Of a DNA stretch of 64,000 bases, positions 53,897 through 64,000 are shown in pieces; position 1 is the first letter of the stretch; each line of letters opens with the position of its first letter. Origin of the DNA: Sitta carolinensis (lineage: Eukaryota; Chordata; Aves; Passeriformes; Sittidae); assembly GCA_032173965.1 (NCBI GenBank), contig CM063283.1, positions 36,247,743 through 36,311,742 on the forward strand, written 5' to 3'. Position numbers and translations under genes: made by a program. The notes below the pieces were generated by a model. It was not told the DNA's origin and did no database searches. It saw only the letters and a program-made list of their open reading frames with translations.

Positions 53897-56800
53897 TCCT
53901 TAAGCTCCTCAGTATTCACCTCTTCCTACAAGCTACACAGGTACAGCAAGATGTGATTACCATGAGATCTTGCTATAGATAAAGCTTCTTATAAGGAAGT
54001 GGTTGGTCCGTATATAAGGTTTCCTCTCTCTGAAAAAGGTGCAGAAAGCCTTTAAATTTGTTCGCTTCTGTCACATCTCCACCTCAGGAGGGCAAGGCAA
54101 GTCCCCTTGTAGCTATCTGGACCTTGAGTAACAGTGCTGAAATCAGGGTTTGTCATAGAGAACACATCTCAACCAGCTCAACTGAGCTCCTAATTTGGTC
54201 TAATACATACCCTGGGGTCTCTTCAACATGTATTAAATACATATGTAAATGTCTTTTCATTTTTCTGACTTCCATGTCACATTGCACAAGCTGTCTCAAA
54301 AAAAAACCTGAGAAGTGCAAGTGTTTAGTAGGAGCTGCTGACACACTTCAGAATTCCAAATAAAGTGTTTCTTCAAAGAAGTGTGAGAAACATGACTTCT
54401 TCCCTCCTTGGTGTCTCAGCACTCGGTCAAAGACAGTTTTAAAGGACCTTGATTTTCAGGAAGTGCTTTTAGCACCAAGACCTTTTATGCTAGCTACTTG
54501 AGCAACCTGAAACAGTTAAAAATCCCTATATATATATTTAAAAATTTAAATCAGGAGTTGATTTTTTGATGCTTTTTTTTAGTCAAAATATGTTCTTTAT
54601 TTCATCGTTTTACAGGAGATGGATAATGCATTCACACTATGTCTAAATTGTGCATGGATTTTTAGATTGACCTCCCTGTGGACGTGTTTTTTTGCTTATA
54701 TTGAAAGATTTCATTTATCATGTCATTTACTCTACCAAGATTTTTGCACCATGCTACTCCATGAAAATTGAGTGTCTTAGTAAAAATGGCACACTATGTC
54801 TGAGATTTTTTCCCTGTCAAAAGGAAAAAGAGTCAGGTGACACTGGAATAAAATGAAGCTTTATTTTTGAATTAAATTGTTAAAAATACTGGAACTTCTA
54901 AAAGGTATACATTCTAGTGCTGTTATTACATATTTGAAAGGAGAAAAGAGACAGGTCAAGTCATAACACTGTGTGACAAAGAGAAGGAATTGTCTGTTCA
55001 ATTTTGGAAGTTCATTTAGGCCACACTAAGAATTTTTTATTCCCCAGAGTCTCATAGACCATTTCCCTGTGTATTTTAATAGTTGATTAAAAATGAAGAA
55101 ATGAACATATGCTGGAGGGATACAAACACTGAGCTATGAAAATGTGGGAAAGACAAAATGAGATTAACAGATGGCCAGCCATGAAGTCCTGTTTTAAGAC
55201 ACATATCATCACATTAAGCTACTATTCTTCTGAAAATATAAATGCAGTCAGAGAAAGAATAATGCCCCCTTGTTAATTTTTCTTCACTATGTCTATGGAA
55301 AGCCTTTTATTTCCATTTCTACTTCAGTTTTGTTTTTGTTGTGAAATAACTATTGGAGATAGTTGGATAACTGTCCTCTGGAGATGCCTCTGGAGATCTA
55401 TTTTTGTTATTTCTGTCCACTCGTACAGCCTAGAAAATCCTCAGAAATCACTTCTGTATTTATCAACACAATGGAGAGATAGAGAAAAGGGATTTAAGGG
55501 TTGTGGCATGAATTTGCTACCAAAGATAGGTGACACATAGCCTTTACACCTGATTTTCTTTTTCCTCAGCATTTCCAACTTCTTAATTTCCTTCTCTTCT
55601 CTGTTGTTCTGTCTGTGTGGTCCTAAACTTTTCCTCAGAGTTTCTGTCAGCTTTTAATTTTCACCTTCCTCTGCCTACAACCCCATCTCACTTCTCTATT
55701 TTGCTGTCTGAACTCCAGCTTCCTAATCTTCCTCTTCTCCAGTATTAGCACTTTTCCTACTTTTTTCCAAGAGTGGAAAATGGGGCTACCCTGATGAGAG
55801 AAGAGGAGGTACTCTTTGATCTTAATGTAAGACCCCACATTGCCTCCTCCACTTGGGCAGGCTTTGTGCTCTGCTCAAAGATTAGGGGAAGCAATCCTAG
55901 GAAGAACCTCCTGACTGGCCATACACCACCAGTCCTTCAGAGGCCTTCTTCTCATCCACTGAACTGGCTATTCCTACCTGCCTTACTTCCCACCCTCCCT
56001 TGGGACAGGGGGAAGCAAGGCTATACCTGGGGAGTTGTGGCCTCAAACTGATCTCCTCTGTTCTCTACTCCCTTTCCCTTGCTATCAGAGAAAGAAAAGA
56101 GATACAGGTTGTTACCTCTTAAAGACGCTTTTGAAACTAGAAAGGGATGTTCTTCTTTTGCCTCTAGCCTTCCCTTAGATGGCACCCACAACAAAGAGGC
56201 AGTATCCAGAGGCTTTTCTTGGTCTCTTAAAGGAGGGTGGGATGGAAAGAAGGAAGGGTTCCAAAATCTGTCAGTGAAATCCCATCATCATAATGGAAAA
56301 GGATATTTGGAGCGCTGCTTCAGGCTTAGTAGTTCATGTTTCAAAAACCCCAGCATTATGACTAGAAATATGTCTTTGCTGTGAGGTAAGTCTCATTTCT
56401 GTACATGAACTGGCTATTATAAGCAGGCAGACAGTAAGATCCATTGTATGTGTGTAGTTTCCCAGCACTGCTACAATCCCACAGCATTTTTCCTTTACAG
56501 TGACTAACCTGTGAGTATATATGCCTTCAAAATTTCCCTACTCCTTCCGTGAAGCTCAGCACACCTTGGGAATGGGGTACAAGGATAGTGCTGGGGCTGT
56601 GTCTATGCCACGAAAGTCTCCAGAGCAAACCCTGTGCCAAAGCTTGGTTCCTCTGTGTGCTGCTTAGTGCTGAATCCCACGAGCAAATGTTCTTAGGAGG
56701 AGCTAGCTGGAGTGCTCCCAACAAACCCAGGGAATAAGCTACACCCGATGAGAAGTTGGAACATCAGGAGACTTATGCTAGGGCTCAGTCCCTGGCCTCC

Positions 56801-59800
56801 TTGGTTTTAGCAGTGTCAACATGCCATAAAAACTCAGTTCTGCACATTATTATTTGTGCAAGAGCCATTTAGCCCAGAGAAGATCAGAGACAGTGTATTC
56901 CAGACAGCCCAATATGCCACAGTCCCAAAACTGTCTCCCCAGGGATGGGCACGCTTAAGAATCAAATCCCCCATCACTTTGCAATTCTGCAGTCATTTTA
57001 AGTCTGGTAATCAACATTTTTTTCCACAGATTTCCCTTCAAATGCACCTCTAATGGTTCTGCACATATTTGTTTCTTCATAATTGTCAGTTTCTATAAAG
57101 CTAAATGTCTCCTCTCTAATTTTTCAGCTAGAAATATGTAGCGAAGATCTGACATGGGTAGGTCTAGTAATTTTATAAACTCAGCCTTTAATTTTCACAC
57201 AGGAATCTGTGAGGTAAGCAGCGACTATTAAAATAAAAAAAGGAAAAAACCCATGAGCCTCTACTGTTCTTTCAGGAATTGTTCCATACATTTGTAGCTA
57301 GGATATTGTCATAATAAAGTTGTCCTTTCACAGTAATTTAAATATACTTTGATGTGTTTCAAATGGCCAAATAAGATGATTTATCATTAATAAGTATAAA
57401 GGTAAAAAAGTCCATAGATATTCAAATGGAATCTAATCATGGAGTTAAATGCAGAGTTGATCCAAAGTTTACCCTAGGTTGGATGATTCATGAATTGGTT
57501 TGGTTTTTTCCTTTATCTATGAGCTGCTGGAATGATAACTGCTAATAATAGCTCAGTACAATCAGCCAAAAGTGGTTTCTTGGACCATAGGTCTTTATGT
57601 AATGGAAGAAAATAAATTTCCAGTATGTAAAAGAATCCTTTTCCTGCCTTATTATTTTTTTTTTTTAATTGAAGTAGCCTTATATTAGATACACTAAGAC
57701 ATATGCAATGTATTCATAATTACAAAAAATGATTTGTTTTTGTTCTTAAAAATGCATTTTAATATGATATCCCTCTGATATGTACAAATATCAGCATGCC
57801 CTAAAATGGTACTGAGTGATTTTAAATGTGATAGACAGTCTAAATATTGTCGAAGTGGAAACTGTATTTAAGAAACTGAATTAAGAGAAACAGTATAGTA
57901 CAAACACCTCCATGCATTTAGGCTTACAAAAAAGTCTAGTCCCCAGGGACAGTACCTGAAATATTATTCCATACAATAGCAAGTACAGAAAAACAACTGC
58001 AAATTCTAGAGAACACTGCAGAGTTTACAAGGTGGCTGTTAGTAATTCTGGAACACTTAGTGTAATGAAGGCAAAAGTAATGGAGAAGCTGTAACACACA
58101 CAGACTGTCACTAGTAATACAAAAAATGCAATACAATGAAGATCTGATCACCTCTAATAGATCCCTGAACACACCAAACAGATGATAGAGGCATTGCTTT
58201 GGCATTAGGAATGGCAAGACCTGGAGCAAGCCAAAAGTATAGCCAGTACTAAAGAAACAGGAGCTGAAGTGACACTGTTACTTCAGAAAAAAAAAGAGAT
58301 CTGAAAAATGTGACTGTGGTGGGAATGATTGCTGTCATCTGTTCCTGCTTAATGGAGATGGTAAGAAAGGAGGGAGGAACTTACAGTTTAACAATGCTTT
58401 TACCCAAACCCACAGGGCATGCCTAACACAGAATACAATGAAACTTTAATATCAGAACAGGACACTTACCCAGCAGGTGGAATGTGAGAATTGTAAGTAC
58501 TGCGCTTCTTCCCATCAAAAGAGTGCAAGTATTTTTCAAGCTGTAATAAGGCATTAGTATTTGCTGTAACCTGGTAAATTGTAGAATATTCTACAGATTC
58601 ATAGAGATTTCTCAAGCTTACAGCACATACAGAAAAGGGTAGCTCAGGACTTGTACTGGCGTTTCAGGTGCAGGTCCAGAACCGTGTAAAAGAGTATCAG
58701 TGGTCCTTGTTTACAGGGTCTGATTCAGAATACAGTTTTCCACTTTCTTTACTGTCTCACTGCTGAAAATGGACATCTCATACTGCAAGCCCATTTTTAT
58801 TTTAAGCCCCTGACCACACATTTCAGTAAACATTATATGCAGTTAATAAAACCAAGTATTTCTAACTGAATTTTATTTTCTACAAAGCATAGGAAATATT
58901 CCCCTGAAATCAAGGTGTGTGGATCCATTTTGTTTCACAAACTAGAGTAAATTTTAAGCAATCATCATCTCCTTTTCTTGCTTCTATAAGCCCTGCATTG
59001 AGCAATTCTTAGTTCTCTATTGGATCACACCAGCAGACATAACATGTCAAATGTACCATACATATAAAATACATTTAATTTTTTCACGCATTCTGTGGGT
59101 GGCTGAGAAACACACACATTCCAGGACCCTGAAAATCCTTCTTGTTCTGCAGAATGGGAGGTAATTTTTTGTATTATTTCTTTACAAAAAAAATTTTACA
59201 GCTATCATACAGTATTCACACTGAAGGGCAAGATTATCATAAAGGGACGAGAGAGTAAATCAGCTAAATGCAAAGAAGGAAAGAAAATATATCAGCTCCA
59301 CTCACTGTTTGAATGATATGCTTTCCTCCTGAGGTATTAAAAACAGAACAGGTTAAAAACAGGAAAGCAGTTGTGCTGGCACAGTGAAGAGGCACATGCA
59401 TGTTCTAGTCATTACAGTTTTGCCAGCAAAATACCACATAATTCTATAGCTGATGCTTCACATTCAGCTTAATCTGCAATACCTTTTTTTAGCTACAGAA
59501 TCAGCTGCCTTGGTCACACAAGGTTAGGACTATAAGTAGCTCCAATGAACTCTGGAATGTATTTTCCAGTAACATCTGGCTATTGAAAACTCCACTGACA
59601 GCTGCATTGGTGGCTGTGAGAGGCTATCTTCAGGTCAAACTGCTGTAGGGCTGGCTGAACCCTCCTTTTCACCAATGAGATTTACTCTTTCCATCCTTTT
59701 TGTATTGAATCTGGATAATATCAAACTTTCAACCTTTCCTTGGAATTAAGAAAAACACACTCATCATATTAATCTATGAACTGATGTAAGGATATAGTTG

Positions 59801-60301
59801 AGCAATAACATAGTTATGCTTGAATTTAGGTAGCTCACAAAAAAATAAGTTTGCAAGCTTTCCCTTGAAAAAATAAGTCCAACAGCCACACGTACAGTAT
59901 CTTATGAATCAGGTAGAGCAGCTTGTCCTGCTATCCCACCTCTAACTCTTGTAATAATATTGTCTCATCTGAGAATTCTTCTTTTCTCCCTCTTCCAGGA
60001 GAAAAAAAAAGTTATCTCGGTGCCTCAAGAAGTGAGGTTTAGTCTCACTATGTGTGTTCCCAGAACACAAGGAGGGGCTAAACCATGTATTTTCTGAGCT
60101 TCCCACCTTATCTTCCTCTACCCCACTACTTGTTGCAAGGTACCTTATTTGTGTTACCCTTGTGCTTCTCCCCACAATAGTCACACCAGGGGGAACTCAA
60201 GAGTGGGAGAGTCAGGCCAGCCTCACTCCAAGCCACAGCTAGAGACTGGATATGACAATGAAGTCTCTGAAATCATCTGAAAGAAACTGACTGCTTAATG
60301 G

Positions 60302-60344
60302 TTGGGTGGGTTGCTTGGTGGGTTGGTTGGTTGGTTGGTGGGGG
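60302..60344. repeat. (GGTT)n repeat with G-quadruplex potential
   Basis: GGTT and GGGTTG units are repeated over about 43 bases, with at least four perfect GGTT steps at 60321-60337 and GGGGG at the end. Many closely spaced G pairs and triples could fold into a two-layer G-quadruplex on the + strand. The Gly/Leu/Trp/Val-rich frame over it is a by-product. Confidence 0.9.
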
Positions 60345-61039
60345 TTTTGTCTGCAATCCTAGTTAACTTTTACCCATTTCAGGTGTCCCTCATTTCAAGA
60401 GCTTTAGTCCTCATCCCTAACCTGGCAGAAATTGCCGAGTTTTGCTATGCTCAATCCTCAAAAAATAAAGCTCATGTAAAAGGTGAGAAGGATGTGCAGG
60501 TAGATAGAGCCCACACACTCCAGTCAGTTTTTCAAAAGTAAAGGTGCTACTGGAACACCAGTTGGCATGTACGGAGAGTCCAGCTATATCTGAAATAGTT
60601 TTTCTCTGATGTGTTTAAAATGAGAATGTTGATCAATGCCTAGAAAGATGTCAGTCCTTTTCCAAGAATTTGATTTGCTTTGACTTTGGCAAAGTCAGCC
60701 TGGAAAAATGTTTCATGTCTCTCTGTTTATTTAGTTGTGTTTATTTCTAAACTTCTAATTGCTCTAGGTAATCACCTCATTAGAAATGATTTCCAGAGAA
60801 TGCAAACTGAACTGCTAGGTAGCACTGTAAGAGTTCTTTCCAACAGGAATTAGGAAAGATCATTGGATATGTTAATGGTTGTGTTTATAGGGCTGAGAAA
60901 ACTTTTTTTCCAGTTGGCTTTAAGGTATGATTAAATTGTTTTGCATAGCCAAGAACTGCAGGAAGACTGTTGCTTGTGAATACTTTACTAGGAAATTGTT
61001 TTAGCTAGAACATTATTTTTGAAAATGTTCATTTACCAC

Positions 61040-61520
61040 TTATTCTAGAAATGTTCACGCCCAGCCCTCAGTGGGTTTTAGTGTTTGCAAAGGGCTCAAT
61101 CAAACTTCTACTGAAATTAATGGAAAAATATGAGTAGTGGAAAAGTCTCTAAATATAATCAAGTGTATCCTTGCCTACTTACTCAGAAGACTTAACTGCC
61201 ATGATTCATAAATGAACCACAGAGAAGGAGTGCATCAGATAAAATCATGTCCTATCTGAACAAAACTGGGCTGTCAGCTAAAAGGCGGAGATGACACTGC
61301 CAATGCAGCCTTTATTTGCTTCCCCTTTATTCTCCTCTATTTCTGTCATCCTTCCCAAAACTAATATGCATTGCAAATTAGATTTTAACTCTGAATAATA
61401 ACTCAGTATTATCAAGGCCTAATTATAATCTCACTTTATATTTACTATTGATTTTGTGTAATCTTGATATACAGAGAGATTAGCATTAGATCATTTCGTT
61501 CTGCTTAGATAAATGTACTG
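61040..61520. promoter_or_regulatory. Candidate conserved non-coding element
   Basis: A repeat-free block of about 480 bases has a POU-like TTGCAAAT at 61371-61378 next to ATGCA, homeodomain TAATTA at 61420-61425 followed by TAATC, and a pyrimidine-rich middle (TTCCCCTTTATTCTCCTC). It lacks any simple-sequence decay. It is the best enhancer-like candidate in the distal desert, but the call is by appearance only. Confidence 0.28.
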
Positions 61521-64000
61521 TTGACATTAGTGGGAGCAGGAATTGGTTCTTATCCAAAGTTCGTTAAAGGAAAATGGGATATTTTCCTTCATTTGGACAG
61601 TTTTCTTTTCAGATTCTTGTGGAGGACCAAAGGGAAACTGTTGCTGAGGTACAAAATCTTTTTCCCCCTTTCTGGATTAACATTAAAACTCAGTTTGTGA
61701 AAAGGTATGCTTTTTTTCTCCCCTTTAAACTCAACAAGGTCTCTTAAAAATAGAGTGAAATTTAATATTTCCATTGATAATCTATTTCCTACAAATAAAA
61801 AGAGTCATGTTGTACAAATGACCTTGTGTTATTAAGGAAAAATGACTGCAAATGAAAAAAAAAAAAAGAATTGCATTTGCAATACTGAATGTAGGAAGCA
61901 TTTGTATCTGGCAAAAACATTTTGTACACTACTATATTGTCTTTGAACTTATTTCCCATGGGAGTAGCTGTTGCTCAAGAAAACAGGTGTTTCAGTGCAA
62001 TACCTGGAGGGCATCATTTAAGTTTAAACATTATTTGTTTAAGGAACCCACCTAAGGTTTCTTGCACTCTGTTTTGACACAGTTCAGCAGAAGACATTTA
62101 TTACAATTTAAATAGTCTATGGTTCCTAAATGCAAATGCCCATGACTGCTATATAAATCTGTTTAGACCTGCTAACAATTTAAAACTGAAAAAGGACATC
62201 TCATTTTCCATGATCTAGCTTTGTTTCAAAACTCTGAAAAAAAGGGGCATTAAGCCTTTGGCTTATCCTGTCTGTAATGTCAGACTTGAGATCACTGCAG
62301 TCACATTGGCTGATGTCCTGCTGCTGACTCCTGTGAGCTGTGCCCACTCTCTGGAAGGTGCTCGCATTTTCACCCTTGAGGAATCACATTTCTCTTACCT
62401 AACACCAACAACTCCAAATTAGAAGTCTAAGGTAATCACTGCAGTTCCCTTAGATAATAAAAAAGGAGGACATTTTCAAAGGGACACTCATCACCCCATC
62501 ATTTGGTGCAAGGAATTTCCAGTTGAGCTGCCCAACTCTTGGTTGATGACAGAGGGAACCTCTGCACCTAGCAGACTTTCTGCAGCCAGCTTTTTATTTG
62601 GATGGTGTTAAGGGAATTGATTGCAGAGATGTGAGTAATGATTTTTAGAGCATGCCTGCACAGGTGGGTACAGACAGCCCTGATTTCATCCCATCCATGC
62701 TCCTGCTCAGTCAGCTAGCTCTGAGGAAAGGCAAAATGAGCTCAGGTCTGCCTGCACCTGCCTGGGTAAATCATGCCCTTGCAAGACAAGGTGTAAATAG
62801 CTAGTTACTGCTTTCAGCTGCACCCAAAAAAATCACCTGGTCATTTCTGGGTAAAAAAAAATAATTTAAAAAATCAATAAGAAAAGATAACTGAATGATG
62901 TCCAAAAATGCCCTCTTTCTGACCTTGAGTGTGAAAAGAAGAAATGGAGAAGAGCTGTGTCTAATGAGGTAGAGTTAATGAATATGTGAGACTAGGATTT
63001 CTTTTTAAAGTCCATTAAGCTCTAATTGCTCTGAAAGGAGCCAAGTTCCCTAACAGCAGCTTCTGCATAATGACAAGTGCTTTCTTCCCATGCACAGGCC
63101 GCTCTTCTCTAAGTGTGGAGCAGATTCAGAGGTGTCTAGGTCATGAGTTAAAACACTTCTTTTTGAAGCTCTCTGCATCTTCTCTGAACGCTGGGAGTTC
63201 TATTTTTATGGTGAAAGTAGGCACAGTAACACACGAGTGCTACTTTTTAAATGGCACACTTGATGCACTTTAACAAGTTAAGCATATTGAATGTGTCTGG
63301 TGGTGAAATTTGCGAAGAAAAATACAGAAAATATTTTTTTTTGTGCCTAAATATGTGATTTTAAAGCTGGCATGTGTGCTGTTTTAAAATGTTAAGCTTT
63401 GCTTTTGAATATAGAACTTCTGCTTTTTTTTCATAGGAGATGAGATGAATCTGGAGACAGATCTCTTGTTATTAGGCTGTCTATCATTGGAGTTCTGGTT
63501 CTCCTAACAGAGAAAATAATTCTTTAGGTTAAGTAAATCTTGGTAACACTCTACCTCCTTATTCCCATCTACTCTTTCAATATTGTGACTTAATTGAATG
63601 GTTAACACTAATGAGGTCACAGATGCAAGAAAAATCTGTTGGGTCATCTGTTGCAAAACTATTTAGGAATATAGAAGTCAATTCTAAACTCTGCTGATAA
63701 ATGTGACTTTTTATTTTTAGTCCAAATATGCATTCAGAAAGCAAAACATTGCTGATGTCCATCAAGAACTTTGACTAAAAATATTTTTTTTTGAAATTTT
63801 CACCTTGTTCTTTACCTATATATCTTTGGAGTGTCGGGACTTTGGTATCTAATCTATTTTTTTCACTTTTCTTTGTATATCTATAGTTTTATGTGCCTGT
63901 GTCTAGGTCAGAACTTACTGCAGTATGTAGTCAGAAATAAATATATGGTTAATTTTGGCTGAGTTCTCTTCAGTCACTCTTTTCTTCCACTATGTCAACC

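Larger units (their letters stand above)
53900..64000. other. Gene desert to window end, no gene recognised
   Basis: About 10 kb of AT-rich sequence has no supported gene or well-preserved transposon. It contains the GGTT repeat at 60302-60344, a short poly-A at about 61857-61867, and a strong candidate conserved block at 61040-61520. The short ORFs in it overlap on both strands and lack domains. Confidence 0.6.

Overview
The window looks like bird nuclear DNA, most likely from a songbird (passerine). Three observations point this way. There are many degenerate CR1-type LINE fragments, including a decayed CR1 reverse-transcriptase stretch. One solo-LTR-like block near 43.0-43.85 kb resembles, from memory, LTR families common in passerine genomes. 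The rest is AT-rich, intron-containing, gene-poor sequence with avian-style T/G low-complexity tracts. Nothing bacterial, phage-like or CRISPR-like was seen. Almost all open reading frames here are short chance ORFs.

Only one gene is supported. The last coding exon of a Kruppel-like transcription factor lies at 2982-3163 on the + strand. It encodes the last two C2H2 zinc fingers and ends in HMLV. The exact finger sequence fits KLF12 best, with KLF3 as the nearest alternative. Bases 1-2981 are the end of the preceding intron and carry one CR1 copy. After the stop codon comes a roughly 9 kb stretch (3164 to about 12175) that reads as one very long 3' UTR. It has several AATAAA signals, three Pumilio-type motifs and no recognisable transposon, and it ends in a typical polyadenylation site near 12148-12153. 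A UTR of this length agrees with what is known of KLF12.

From about 12.2 kb to the end (64 kb) the window is a gene desert. A cluster of interspersed repeats follows the UTR directly: a CR1 on the - strand near 14.0-14.28 kb, a possible LTR at 14.29-14.71 kb, and CR1 copies on the + strand at 15.9-16.07 and 17.7-18.08 kb. A second cluster lies at 31.0-38.2 kb, with CR1 on -, + and - strands; the middle copy is about 1.3 kb and keeps reverse-transcriptase remnants. The passerine-type LTR is at about 42.98-43.855 kb. In vertebrates the KLF12-KLF5 interval is a long gene desert, so the remaining sequence is expected to hold regulatory DNA rather than protein genes.

No new biological system can be claimed. 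The items most worth following up are a splice-flanked 75-base exon candidate at 28031-28105, a CpG-rich island-like patch with a strong splice donor at 53583-53896 (a possible lncRNA promoter and first exon), three AT-rich blocks that resemble conserved non-coding enhancers, and the repeat-free long 3' UTR.
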